64,000 bases of DNA from Blautia sp. (GTDB lineage: Bacteria > Bacillota > Clostridia > Lachnospirales > Lachnospiraceae): positions 1 to 64,000 of the forward strand of contig JAETNR010000015.1 in NCBI GenBank assembly GCA_021772055.1, given 5' to 3'. A model generated the notes under the pieces. The model was given only the letters and a program-made list of their open reading frames with translations. It was not told the origin of the DNA and searched no databases. The translations under genes and the position numbers were made by a program. This document shows, one piece after another, positions 16,582-25,039 of the stretch. Position 1 is the first letter of the stretch. Each line of letters starts with the position of its first letter.

Positions 16582-18251
16582 GATCCTTCACCCCCTTTCC
16601 AATTTTCAAACCATTTGTCAATCAGCGAATAAAATCTTTCCTTGTCTGGTCTGGTTTTATCATTTTTGACGCGTTCCATACAAACCTCTTTCGAAGTATC
16701 CATCACCTTTAGTTCCGCATTCAAATAAACCTGCCACTGCCTGAGAACTGCAATGTCCGTTTCCGTGGTAATTACATAGCACTTGGAGGAATTTTTCCTT
16801 TCCGCTAGTGCCTTGTATACCGCATCACGCACCACGGTAAGCATCGGAACAATTCCTTCGGCCTGCCCATGAAATTCATCATTTCCAAGCAATGCACACT
16901 TAATAGCATCCAGATCCAATACCATTTCACCAGGTTTCATATTTTCATGCACCCACGTTGTCTTTCCAGATCCTGGAGCTCCGGTTATAATCAGATTTTT
17001 CCCATCAAATGTCCGACTTTCTTGGATAAATCCAGCTTTCATAGTGTTCATATCCTGCAGGGCATTTGTGTTTGGAGTATAAATCTGACCGGTTCTTGGA
17101 TTAAACAGCACCTGATCCAGTCCAAGTGTGATCCATTCAAATCCAATTGGCTCCAGGTCTTCTTTTTCCCGCACCTCGTCAATCTGCAAGAAATTCTTAT
17201 CTAAACCGATTTTGTAGGCCTCATACCGCTCTTTTATGTTACCTCTGGTCAATTCCTTCGTGTCAAATGCCCAATAAAAACGACCTTTTTCCGTTTCCAG
17301 AAGAAAGTCACGATCTAAACTGCATTCGATGTCGTTCATCACCATAGTGCAGGTCCGTATGAAATTGTCAATGTCTTTATCTGCCGGATTGCCATTTACC
17401 ATGCCATCCGGAATGCCGAATATCTTGCAGATTTCCGTCGTATTTACTTTTTTATTTTCATTGAGCTGCATCTCCACAGATGTATTTGATGCCTCCTGGA
17501 ATTCTATCCCTTCATTCAGGACAACCACATTCTCATCGGCATTTCCGTACAACCTCCTGAATGCCGCTTTCAAAGCATCAATGGCCGCCTGCGTAAGCTT
17601 CTTTGGGGACTTTAGGAATCCTCTTTTATTTCCACCCTTCCGCACAAGATTTTCTTCGTAAACAAGTTCACTGTGTGACACCCCGATAATAAGCGGATTA
17701 TCTTCCGTGATACTTCTGGATTTCATCCCATCCTTTGTTTTTCTAAGAATTTTCAAAAACTGGTATGGATGATATGATATTCCTTGTACAAGAATATCAT
17801 AGTCCTTAAAAATAGGATCCGTATTCTTCTGAATGGAAATGTACTCTTCATCAACATAATGAATACTTCTTACGTCCATTCCGTTCCAATTGATGTAGGC
17901 ATATCCACCTTTTCCAATGTAATAGTCTTCAAGCATCGCCCTCCAGAACTGTGTTGCAGTCAGAGTATCGCCCGTGTCATTGTTCAACAAAAATGTCCTC
18001 TGGTCTCGTACTTCCTTCACCTTTCCATCTTTGCATTTTTCGTACAAATTAATCGGCAATGATGATATAGTTCCTGCAATCAGGTTAATGCACGCTTGTA
18101 CTGTCGGAATTTCAAGTGTTTTTTCTTTTGTAACTACATTTCTTCCAAGAAGTGCATTCAACAACACATCTGATTCAACTACATCTCCAGTTTTTTCATT
18201 TGTGTCGGCTCTCACTTCTTCCTTGTGTTTGCCAAATGGCCATATGTTCAT
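16578..18251 (-). CDS. Portal protein with a C-terminal P-loop NTPase domain
   Basis: 557 residues from ATG 18251 (AGGAGAGC upstream). Residues 1-405 are an HK97-type portal (VQACINLIAGTISSLPINLY; KIFGIPDGMVNG; DRDFLLETEKGRFYWAFD), the dodecameric DNA channel. After the usual portal end (PRTGQIYTPNTNALQDM) the frame continues into a second domain, residues about 412-557, with Walker A GAPGSGKTTW and VLDLDAIKCALLG, resembling small polynucleotide-kinase-like P-loop ATPases. In related phages such an ATPase is, to my knowledge, a separate small gene here; in this copy I see no stop, start or ribosome site between the parts. Confidence 0.88.
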   Translation of the reverse strand: MNIWPFGKHKEEVRADTNEKTGDVVESDVLLNALLGRNVVTKEKTLEIPTVQACINLIAGTISSLPINLYEKCKDGKVKEVRDQRTFLLNNDTGDTLTATQFWRAMLEDYYIGKGGYAYINWNGMDVRSIHYVDEEYISIQKNTDPIFKDYDILVQGISYHPYQFLKILRKTKDGMKSRSITEDNPLIIGVSHSELVYEENLVRKGGNKRGFLKSPKKLTQAAIDALKAAFRRLYGNADENVVVLNEGIEFQEASNTSVEMQLNENKKVNTTEICKIFGIPDGMVNGNPADKDIDNFIRTCTMVMNDIECSLDRDFLLETEKGRFYWAFDTKELTRGNIKERYEAYKIGLDKNFLQIDEVREKEDLEPIGFEWITLGLDQVLFNPRTGQIYTPNTNALQDMNTMKAGFIQESRTFDGKNLIITGAPGSGKTTWVHENMKPGEMVLDLDAIKCALLGNDEFHGQAEGIVPMLTVVRDAVYKALAERKNSSKCYVITTETDIAVLRQWQVYLNAELKVMDTSKEVCMERVKNDKTRPDKERFYSLIDKWFENWKGGEGS

Positions 18252-18261
18252 GTTTGCTCTC

Positions 18262-18399
18262 CTATTCATCCTCAATAATCTCGTCAAAATTTACTATTCT
18301 TCCGCATCCATGGCATTTATTCGAATAAAATTCAGTTGCCTTCTTACACCATGGACAGATACCCCATTTCACAATCATGTGCCATCTTATGCGTTTCAT
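18262..18399 (-). CDS. Small zinc-ribbon protein
   Basis: 45 residues starting MKRIRWHMIVKWGICPWCK. Two CxxC pairs (CPWC, CHGC) are spaced as in a zinc ribbon. The start at 18399 has GGAGGTG upstream and sits between the terminase and portal genes. Function is unknown to me. Confidence 0.7.
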   Translation of the reverse strand: MKRIRWHMIVKWGICPWCKKATEFYSNKCHGCGRIVNFDEIIEDE

Positions 18400-18415
18400 T
18401 CGCACACCTCCAAAA

Positions 18416-20101
18416 TCAACACTGCACAACAAATCCATCGTCAAATATAATATCTTGTTGTAAAAGATAAATCGCATTTATCAAAGATACAACCATATCA
18501 ACTTTGCCATTTGACTTTTTCTTGTTGACATATCTGTTCATATTCGTATCGTATGTACATCTTGCATTCTCAAAATTAATTTCCAGCAATCGGTTCTCAA
18601 TATACTGGAACTTTCCGTTTACAATTTGCTCATACAATAATTTTGTTGGCGGATGCAAAGTATCTGAATGCTGCCGCACTTCTACGACTGTATATTTCTG
18701 CCCCCATTTTTGTGCGGAAGAAAGTGCGTTATATCTATCGTAAGCTATCCCCACCACATTTACGCCATACTTTTCCTCAATTGCAAAAACAAAATCCTCA
18801 ATCACTTTATAGTCAACTGTCATGTCGCCACAGGCGATACACTTCATTGCCCTGATAAACTCCCTATAATCAACTTTCTCAAACTTTGATTTTTCATCTA
18901 TTCTTCCTTCTGGAATAAAAGCAATTGATTCTGCCAAGATATTATTATCATCATCTGCAGCCGCCATACTCACAGAACAGTTATCATTTGATATTGACAA
19001 GTCAACCCCGACATATACATTTCTTCCTGTCCAGTCAATCTTTCTAACTTTACATTTCTTCACATCGTCAACAGATACATAAGATTCCGTTCCAATTCCC
19101 TGATAGATGATATTGCAATGCTTTGTGATAAAATTTTCTCTTTTTGATTCTATCTCGATTGCTTCACGGCGTTTATCAATCAGATCATCCCATACCTCTG
19201 GTATCTCCAGCGCAAGCGGATTAACATGGGCAATGATATCATCATTTGTCGCCCAGTTTTTTGTATCGTCGGGTTCATAAAGAAGACTAAATACTTTTTC
19301 ATCATCGCTCAAGCCATCAAGGATCTTCTTTGAATATGCAACTTCATCTTCAAATGGATTCTGTGTGGTTGGATATTTGGTGGAAATAATAAAGCCAAGT
19401 TTATTTAATACGAGTAGCTGGCCAGATCTCATTGCTTCAATCGGATATGCGCTTGGTAATGCACCAACCTCATCAGCAATAAATACACTCGGTTCTTTTC
19501 CATCAAGTCTATTGGTGGAATAATTTAACGGAGTATATTTGGATTTCGTTGGTTTATGGAGTATGTAATCTCTCAGTACCTTAAACTCGCCATCCTCAAA
19601 GACATCAATATTTGTATTAATCAGCGGTTCGATTGCTTCTTTGATTTCTCTGGCAAGCTGACCGTCCGGTGCAACTGAGAAGAACCTGGAATAACTCGGC
19701 TCCAGATAAAAAAGAAGAATGAACAGAACAGCAACAACAAATGTTTTTCCGTTCTTTCTCCCAATTTCCAAAACTACTTTTTGATACCTCCTCCGCTGTT
19801 TGTCCTCTCTATGTACTGTACATAATACAGCCGTGATCAACAACCACTGATATCCCGCCAATGATTTATAGATTGACTTTCCAACTTTTGGGCCTTTGGC
19901 CATTTTTAGTATTTTTGAAATTTTATATATCTTGTCAAGAAGCTTTTCATTTATACAATATTTATTGCTTTTCCCCTTCCATATCCTGAGAAAATCAGCG
20001 CATTGTAAAATTACATATTTTGGTGCCTTTATTCTTCCACTAATAACTCCTTCAGCGTATTCAGCGGCCGGATGTATCTTATTCATCATCCTCATCTTCA
20101 T
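18416..20101 (-). CDS. Terminase large subunit
   Basis: About 561 residues, the packaging motor. The ATPase domain has a Walker A-like EIGRKNGKT (near residue 112) and Walker B VFIADEVG. The nuclease domain has Asp in YVGVDLS and the late acidic residue in KVDMVVSLINAIYLL. Order (HNH, small subunit, large subunit, portal) is that of cos-packaging HK97-like phages. The exact start is uncertain: four in-frame ATGs lie between 20101 and 20086, and the last (MNKIHPAAEY) resembles the usual family start. The 5' end overlaps the small subunit gene. Confidence 0.93.
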   Translation of the reverse strand: MKMRMMNKIHPAAEYAEGVISGRIKAPKYVILQCADFLRIWKGKSNKYCINEKLLDKIYKISKILKMAKGPKVGKSIYKSLAGYQWLLITAVLCTVHREDKQRRRYQKVVLEIGRKNGKTFVVAVLFILLFYLEPSYSRFFSVAPDGQLAREIKEAIEPLINTNIDVFEDGEFKVLRDYILHKPTKSKYTPLNYSTNRLDGKEPSVFIADEVGALPSAYPIEAMRSGQLLVLNKLGFIISTKYPTTQNPFEDEVAYSKKILDGLSDDEKVFSLLYEPDDTKNWATNDDIIAHVNPLALEIPEVWDDLIDKRREAIEIESKRENFITKHCNIIYQGIGTESYVSVDDVKKCKVRKIDWTGRNVYVGVDLSISNDNCSVSMAAADDDNNILAESIAFIPEGRIDEKSKFEKVDYREFIRAMKCIACGDMTVDYKVIEDFVFAIEEKYGVNVVGIAYDRYNALSSAQKWGQKYTVVEVRQHSDTLHPPTKLLYEQIVNGKFQYIENRLLEINFENARCTYDTNMNRYVNKKKSNGKVDMVVSLINAIYLLQQDIIFDDGFVVQC

Positions 20102-20546
20102 TCAAAAGATCCATGATCGTTTTCTTTTTTTCTGATCCTGGCTTAACTGTTGATATTGATAGCTTCGCCCGACTCTGCGGAGAAAGGCATAATTCATTGC
20201 AACATCTGAAAAAATCCTTCGAATACTTATCCTTTCCGGCCATAAAGGCATTATTCCGAATTAGATCAGGATTATCATTTATCTGCTTTTCCAATTTCTG
20301 CACCCTGTCAACACAAACAGCTGCCTGAGAAAGAACAAATAAATCAAGATTTCCTAAAATGTCAGCTTCTTCCAATTCCGTCATTATGTAATTAAATATC
20401 TTCATCTGGTCGTCTGTCAGATACAGTGGCGGCACAAGCTTTTCCCTGCCTCCTTTTAACTTGCTCTCAATTTGTAATCTCTGTTGCTGCTCTTCGTTGC
20501 CAATTTTTCCTGTTTTTGTTGCTATTGCCTTAGCAGGTCTTGCCAT
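20079..20546 (-). CDS. Terminase small subunit, P27 family
   Basis: 155 residues: MARPAKAIATKTGKI, then LYLTDDQMKIFNYIMTELE and a helical core ending in the SPQSRAKLS motif near the C-terminus. This is the standard pattern of P27-type small subunits, which recognise the packaging site. The last residues are very acidic (NEDEDDE). Confidence 0.9.
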   Translation of the reverse strand: MARPAKAIATKTGKIGNEEQQQRLQIESKLKGGREKLVPPLYLTDDQMKIFNYIMTELEEADILGNLDLFVLSQAAVCVDRVQKLEKQINDNPDLIRNNAFMAGKDKYSKDFFRCCNELCLSPQSRAKLSISTVKPGSEKKKTIMDLLNEDEDDE

Positions 20547-20662
20547 GATACCATCACCTCACATTTAGATTCTCATTTTTGGCATTTTTTATCTTTGAAT
20601 GAGCATACGTAAGTCTACACAATTCTCACACAATTCAATCAATTACCCAGGGGGGATAGCTT
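20547..20662. other. Candidate cos region
   Basis: The 116-nt gap between the small terminase and HNH genes carries a 9-bp direct repeat ACACAATTC (20617-20625 and 20628-20636), spaced 11 nt apart (one helical turn), and a G run in CCCAGGGGGGATAG (20646-20659). Repeats for small-subunit binding beside a GC-rich nick site are what a cohesive-end packaging site would look like. No direct proof. Confidence 0.45.
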
Positions 20663-21055
20663 TTATGTGCCCCACTTCGTCTCCTGCTCATCAATAATCC
20701 CCTTGACTACCTCATACGGGATCTCTCCATCCTCACACATCCTGTGATGCATCTGACATACTGTCAGCAAATTATCATCATCCAGACGCCTGTCAAAGTC
20801 CGTGTTGATAGGAATGGCATGGTGTACAGAAAGCTTGTCATAATTGTACTGTCTGAGCGTATTGTACAGATTCCTGATACAGATCTGGCAAAGATAGTTG
20901 TCCCTTCTTTTAATCTCTATGGATTTTTCCGTCCAGTCCCTTGTACTTCGGAAGCGGTCAGCTTTTGTATATTTTATTTTCTTGCGGACTGGTTTCTTTC
21001 CGCAGTTGTATTTGCTGTCATGCACCTTCCCACAATATTTGCATGATTTAAGCAT
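20663..21055 (-). CDS. HNH endonuclease next to terminase
   Basis: 130 residues. N-terminal CKYCGKVH is a zinc finger. The HNH core is CQICIRNLYN, then LSVHHAIPI, then NLLTVCQMHHRM. HNH proteins encoded beside terminases take part in cleavage at cos in several siphophages; that role is inferred here from position. The N-terminus also has a basic linker (KKPVRKKIKYTKADRF). Confidence 0.88.
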   Translation of the reverse strand: MLKSCKYCGKVHDSKYNCGKKPVRKKIKYTKADRFRSTRDWTEKSIEIKRRDNYLCQICIRNLYNTLRQYNYDKLSVHHAIPINTDFDRRLDDDNLLTVCQMHHRMCEDGEIPYEVVKGIIDEQETKWGT

Positions 21056-21132
21056 GCCTAAGCCACCTCCTCGTCACTACACAGGAAAGACACATCTTTC
21101 TGTTAAGAGATAGTTTAATTACCTATCCATGC

Positions 21133-21297
21133 TCATATGTCACTTTTTAACTTTTCCAGTTTCATTAACTCAACAACAAACTTTCCAAGGAGTTCCTCTT
21201 CTTTTTCTTCATCATCATTCTCAACGATTTCATCTATGACAGAAGCGGTTTCCCTTAGCCCATCCGCAAACTTCTTCATTTTCTCTTTGTCATTCAT
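21133..21297 (-). CDS. Small acidic helical phage protein
   Basis: 54 residues from MNDKEKMKKFADGLRETA, strongly charged and helical (VENDDEEKEEELLGKF). Start chosen at 21297 because AAAAGGAG lies just upstream. It heads the late region. Not recognised. Confidence 0.55.
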   Translation of the reverse strand: MNDKEKMKKFADGLRETASVIDEIVENDDEEKEEELLGKFVVELMKLEKLKSDI

Positions 21298-21316
21298 AGC
21301 GACTCTCCTTTTGTGC

Positions 21317-21344
21317 AAAATAAAAGCACCTGATTTCTCAGATG
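21317..21344 (-). terminator. Terminator after the ArpU-like gene
   Basis: GCATCTGA-GAAA-TCAGGTGC followed by TTTTATTTT in the leftward RNA (arms 21325-21332 and 21337-21344; one G-T pair). It separates the early operon from the packaging and structural operon, so the late genes need their own promoter or antitermination. Confidence 0.7.
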
Positions 21345-21435
21345 CAATAAACTTCACATAAACAAAAAAAGTGAGCAAAGAAACAATTCAATTATTTCTC
21401 TACCCACTTATATCAGTTTATACTATACCATAATT

Positions 21436-21894
21436 TCAACTGCATTTCAATGCATTTTTTAAAATTATGTACAGATTTTTTAATCCATCTCCATGATACT
21501 CATACACCTTCCTTACGCATTTACCTATCCTGTCTGCAATATCATCCCAGTCCATTCCCTTAATATACCTGCAGAAAATCACATCTCTTTCATCCGCTGT
21601 CGGAAGCTGTTCAATCGCATCATGTATTTCCTCAAACACTACGATACGCCTGTATCTTGCGTTCCATATCTTCTGCTGCAATTCCTGTCTGCGAATTATG
21701 TAATTGGATAAATCTGACTGACCACCGCTTCCTTTAGGCATATCGGAATATGCAATTCCTGGTGCCCCTTCCTGCAGTTCAATCAGCTCATCTAGCTCCT
21801 CAGTATATCTCTTGATGTCTCTTTTTGCGTTTCCATACCGCCACAGCCATTTCTTGACTTGTTCATTATGTTCTATAATTTCTTGCTTGTCCAC
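21436..21894 (-). CDS. ArpU-like late transcription regulator
   Basis: 152 residues from GTG 21894 (AAAGGAG 8 nt upstream). The N-terminal half is helical, and the C-terminal segment LPTADERDVIFCRYIKGMDWDDIADRIGKCVRKVYEYHGDGL is a sigma-region-4-like helix-turn-helix. Proteins of this type (ArpU, RinA and relatives) end the early operon of Firmicutes phages and activate late genes. The terminator 90 nt downstream and the late operon beyond fit that role. Confidence 0.8.
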   Translation of the reverse strand: MDKQEIIEHNEQVKKWLWRYGNAKRDIKRYTEELDELIELQEGAPGIAYSDMPKGSGGQSDLSNYIIRRQELQQKIWNARYRRIVVFEEIHDAIEQLPTADERDVIFCRYIKGMDWDDIADRIGKCVRKVYEYHGDGLKNLYIILKNALKCS

Positions 21895-21908
21895 AGAAAC
21901 CACTCCTT

Positions 21909-22184
21909 TCAATCTGGAAGCAACATTTCGATTCCTTTCTTTTTAAGCTTAGTTTTCACATTTTCCCTGCATTTCTGGATAATCTTATTTCCATCAATAT
22001 CGACATATGTATCAACATCTTTTCTGAAGAATCTCTCGCACTCTTGAATACTATATTTTGCCTTATCTTTTTTTATTTTGTTTTTTTCCGTATTGTATTT
22101 ATAAAGAGCACCTTCGTAGTCATCTACTGCTCGTCTCACGATAGCAACGCAAAGATTACGCGCTCCAGTATCCGTCATACTCAT
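21909..22184 (-). CDS. Conserved small phage protein before the late activator
   Basis: 91 residues from MSMTDTGARNLCVAIVRRAV, start supported by GGAGGTGATTTTACA. A helical, basic protein (KKDKAKYSIQECERFFRKD). It lies immediately upstream of the ArpU-like gene. I recognise no function. Confidence 0.6.
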   Translation of the reverse strand: MSMTDTGARNLCVAIVRRAVDDYEGALYKYNTEKNKIKKDKAKYSIQECERFFRKDVDTYVDIDGNKIIQKCRENVKTKLKKKGIEMLLPD

Positions 22185-22191
22185 TGTAAAA

Positions 22192-22380
22192 TCACCTCCA
22201 AGTCCGCTTCGTCTTCCTGCCTCTAACAACAACTCTACCAACAATCTCATACCCCAACAATCCAGCTACTTCCCGGAACATTTTACGCAACCAACGAATA
22301 TTATCCGGTTCCTTGTCTACTTCCTTAATCGCTTCACCTGCCGTCGGATCACGATATCCCTCTTTGCTTCTATAACTCAT
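22192..22380 (-). CDS. Small phage protein, MSYRSKEGYRDPTAGEA type
   Basis: 62 residues, start at 22380 with AAAGGAGGAG upstream. The N-terminal DPTAGEAIKEVDKE motif recurs in small proteins of Lachnospiraceae phages; the C-terminus is basic (RGRKTKRTWR). Function unknown. Confidence 0.6.
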   Translation of the reverse strand: MSYRSKEGYRDPTAGEAIKEVDKEPDNIRWLRKMFREVAGLLGYEIVGRVVVRGRKTKRTWR

Positions 22381-22723
22381 GTTCTCCTCCTTTCGATTGA
22401 TACGGCTCCGGCAATGGCATCCATGCAACAACCGGGAAGAATCTTGGATGATTCTCACCTACTCCAAATGGTTTGCCTGGTATTTTAAGTTCTGTCATAA
22501 TATGGATATTTCCTTTTGCATCACAGGTTAATGCTCGCTCTCCCCATTTAGGAAGCCGCTCCTCCACCGGAATCCACTCACGAACGGTCGGCTGATCTTC
22601 AATCATCTGTCTAAATGAGCGCTTGCACTCATTAACAACTGTTGTTTGCTTGGGATTCCCAGTAATTGCAATAAACAAATGCATTACCTCTTCGTCTAAA
22701 GCATCCGCATCAATCAATCTCAT
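22370..22723 (-). CDS. DUF551-like phage protein
   Basis: 117 residues beginning MRLIDADALDEEVM. It contains EWIPVEERLP and, later, PVVAWMPLPEPY, the two conserved blocks of the DUF551 domain found in many phage accessory proteins. Biochemical role unknown. It overlaps both neighbours by a few nucleotides. Confidence 0.75.
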   Translation of the reverse strand: MRLIDADALDEEVMHLFIAITGNPKQTTVVNECKRSFRQMIEDQPTVREWIPVEERLPKWGERALTCDAKGNIHIMTELKIPGKPFGVGENHPRFFPVVAWMPLPEPYQSKGGEHEL

Positions 22724-23214
22724 TCTTCATCCCTCCAATCTATGTGTTGGCCGCAATTAGGGCAATATCCATAATCATCATAATCAACTTCATACGCCTT
22801 CCCACAGTAAGGGCAAATCCATGTATCATAGACTAGCTGCCCATCTGCATACCCATCGCCTTCATAATATGGCTCTTTCGCCTTCTGCTTCTCCACTGCC
22901 TCCTGGACTTCTTCCAGGGTGCCAAGCCGCTTATATCCTTCCCATAAATCAACATGCTCATCTGTAAGTATTCTTGATTTTATTGGTTTCCCAATATCAA
23001 TACCCTCATGTCTCGCAAGTCCATCAACTACAGTCTTTAAGAGTCCATCACATTCGCCATACGATTCATTAAGTTTCTGCTTGTACTCCTGTAACTCCTG
23101 CATGGCTGAAATAGCTACATCACAAGCCGTGCATAATTCTTTTCCGCACTCTCTCGGATCACTGTTTGGTTTATTTTGTTTTAAGATTTCAATCGCTTCC
23201 TGATAATCCATCAT
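22720..23214 (-). CDS. Zinc-ribbon phage protein
   Basis: 164 residues from ATG 23214 (ATGA overlap with the preceding stop, GGAGG upstream). An N-terminal helix with CGKELCTACDVAI and a C-terminal zinc ribbon, CPYCGKAYEVDYDDYGYCPNC, with the four cysteines in place. Related to phage proteins of unknown function that combine a helical domain with a ribbon. Confidence 0.65.
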   Translation of the reverse strand: MMDYQEAIEILKQNKPNSDPRECGKELCTACDVAISAMQELQEYKQKLNESYGECDGLLKTVVDGLARHEGIDIGKPIKSRILTDEHVDLWEGYKRLGTLEEVQEAVEKQKAKEPYYEGDGYADGQLVYDTWICPYCGKAYEVDYDDYGYCPNCGQHIDWRDEE

Positions 23215-23354
23215 ATATCCTCCATATACCTGCAATAATCATCATCCAATGGTGATAACTGTATTGATTTATAATAATCATAGTCATCATCCAGAGGAGT
23301 AATATCGTTACCATTCTCGTCAAGCACAGTGTTGCTATTATCCTGATAATCCAT
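23211..23354 (-). CDS. Small acidic protein
   Basis: 47 residues, MDYQDNSNTVLDENGND then an imperfect repeat PLDDDYDYY / PLDDDYCRY. Start supported by AAGGAGGACTAACG. Strongly acidic; small acidic phage proteins may mimic DNA or bind host factors, but that is only a possibility here. Confidence 0.55.
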   Translation of the reverse strand: MDYQDNSNTVLDENGNDITPLDDDYDYYKSIQLSPLDDDYCRYMEDI

Positions 23355-23370
23355 CGTTAGTCCTCCTTGA

Positions 23371-23784
23371 TTACAATTCTTCCAACATTTCCGGCGTGTC
23401 AAAAATATTTCCAATAACCTTGCATCCTCTATTTAGTACTTCGTAACTCTCTGCCGAAAACCTCTCTGTCACCTGGAAAGAGGCTGTTTCTTCGTCCCAT
23501 GCTGCCTGTCCTCTGCAGTAATGTTCCGAATATCCGTTTTCTGTACTGGAGTAGTCAATAAATCCTACGATATCACTCTCATATATCTTCTTTCCATTCT
23601 CATCACACAATCCAGTGCACTGGCAGATGGTGGACTGGTCAACCTCATAAATAGCAAGCACATCTGGTGGCTCAACGCACTTCTTGTGTATTTCATATTT
23701 CCCAGATGGATAAATTACAAGATATCCTTCCACCCATTCACCATTGTCTATCCGCTTTGCGCGGAACATATATCTGTCGTTCAT
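23371..23784 (-). CDS. YopX family protein
   Basis: 137 residues. MFRAKRIDNGEWVEGYLV, then TICQCTGLCDENGKKIYESDIV and the C-terminal CKVIGNIFDTPEMLEEL give the three blocks of the YopX family. YopX proteins are beta-rich phage accessory proteins of unknown function. ATGA overlap with the upstream gene. Confidence 0.88.
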   Translation of the reverse strand: MNDRYMFRAKRIDNGEWVEGYLVIYPSGKYEIHKKCVEPPDVLAIYEVDQSTICQCTGLCDENGKKIYESDIVGFIDYSSTENGYSEHYCRGQAAWDEETASFQVTERFSAESYEVLNRGCKVIGNIFDTPEMLEEL

Positions 23785-24320
23785 CGCTTATTACCTCTAA
23801 CCTGCTTCAACAGCCCATCAATATCAATATGGTGCCTTGTCTTTACAACCTTGCTTTTATACCATTCTTCTATACATCCATTCTCCGTAAAAACCCCAAA
23901 TGTCTGTCTTTGTATATCCATCACCACGGCTTTTATTCCACCTTCTGCCTCAACCACGTCGCCAACCTTAATCTCCTTTGCAGCTTCCCATGCTTCGATT
24001 TTGGCTTTGGCTGCCTGTGGGGTCATTTCCCACAAATGTTCTGTCCGTCCAAATATTTCTTCCAATTCTGTAGCGTTAAAGCCACCTTGCGATGGATATA
24101 AAAAAACTTTTTTCGCAATCTCCCAGGCCTCCTCGGCGGTCATATCAGCAATAGCATCTTCTCCAATCTCGATAGTTTTACCTTTTTCAACTCCTACGCC
24201 TTTCCATTCATTCTTACTTACCACTGTTGCCGAATATGGCATATTCGGAAATGTTCCATCGTTTACTTCGCTGATCGTAGCTTTTACCAATACCTTATCT
24301 CCAACTTTATATTTGCCCAT
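23781..24320 (-). CDS. Phage protein with two small beta modules
   Basis: 179 residues from ATG 24320 with AGGAGG 8 nt upstream. Two similar SH3/KOW-like segments, MGKYKVGDKVLVKATI and EIKVGDVVEAEGGIKAVVMDI, flank a helical region (MTAEEAWEIAKKVF). Not assigned to a named family. Confidence 0.55.
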   Translation of the reverse strand: MGKYKVGDKVLVKATISEVNDGTFPNMPYSATVVSKNEWKGVGVEKGKTIEIGEDAIADMTAEEAWEIAKKVFLYPSQGGFNATELEEIFGRTEHLWEMTPQAAKAKIEAWEAAKEIKVGDVVEAEGGIKAVVMDIQRQTFGVFTENGCIEEWYKSKVVKTRHHIDIDGLLKQVRGNKR

Positions 24321-24323
24321 CAC

Positions 24324-24602
24324 TCATTCCTCCTCATCATAAATATGGATTCCCAACTTACCACCAAGCCAATCAAGTCCCTCTCTGGTCAGCCAGTACA
24401 TCCGTCCGCCGTATCTATCTTTCTTTCCGGCTTTTGCATAGCCTGCTGAAACCATCACGTCCCATGTATCCACGTCTGCTCCTCCTGCATCATAATAATT
24501 CCGGTACGGACGGTAAAAGTACCGACCATGCCGTTTATATGGTTTCTTGTAGTCAAGGCCGATGCAGTGGGATGCTAGATCTATACATATGTTTTCTGTC
24601 AT
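24324..24602 (-). CDS. Small phage protein of unknown function
   Basis: 92 residues from ATG 24602 (ATGA overlap with the preceding stop). It contains KPYKRHGRYFYRPYRNYYDAG and a C-terminal winged-helix-like WLTREGLDWLGGKLG. Similar proteins occur in Firmicutes phages. Confidence 0.55.
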   Translation of the reverse strand: MTENICIDLASHCIGLDYKKPYKRHGRYFYRPYRNYYDAGGADVDTWDVMVSAGYAKAGKKDRYGGRMYWLTREGLDWLGGKLGIHIYDEEE

Positions 24603-25030
24603 TTCTCCAATCCTCCAATCAGATCTTTGTAACAAGTCTCACAACCGATTGCATCCACCAGACTGCAATCTATATATCCATCCTGAAATACCTGCACATT
24701 GCACCGTAAGCACTCTTCAATCCGGCTCCCCGTATATTTCACGAATCTCTCACAGTAATGCTCTGGATAGAATACTCCACCACGGCACCAGTGTGCCTGT
24801 TCACCCAGCTTGTTCCAGTTACTCCATGTGGTCCTTGGTGGCTCATCTGGATGCTCCTTATCATATGGATTCTCTTTTGCCCGGAGATCGTCATAGCAGC
24901 CACCGTATGGGCATCTGCCGCTCCACCAGTACAGACAACTCATACAGACGCATGATCCGCAACTGGGAAATCTGCCGTCTCTGGTGGATATGTATTCAGT
25001 TATGGATATCTGGCCGTCTATCTGCTTCAT
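24599..25030 (-). CDS. Cysteine-rich phage protein
   Basis: 143 residues with about 14 cysteines in pairs (CGSCVCMSC, CPYGGC, CLRC, CETC), suggesting metal binding. The first part resembles the short domain that follows helicase or recombination genes in some phages (ISITEYI, then cysteine cluster). No clear function. It precedes the terminal part of the accessory cluster. Confidence 0.55.
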   Translation of the reverse strand: MKQIDGQISITEYISTRDGRFPSCGSCVCMSCLYWWSGRCPYGGCYDDLRAKENPYDKEHPDEPPRTTWSNWNKLGEQAHWCRGGVFYPEHYCERFVKYTGSRIEECLRCNVQVFQDGYIDCSLVDAIGCETCYKDLIGGLEK

Positions 25031-25039
25031 GTTGTGTTC

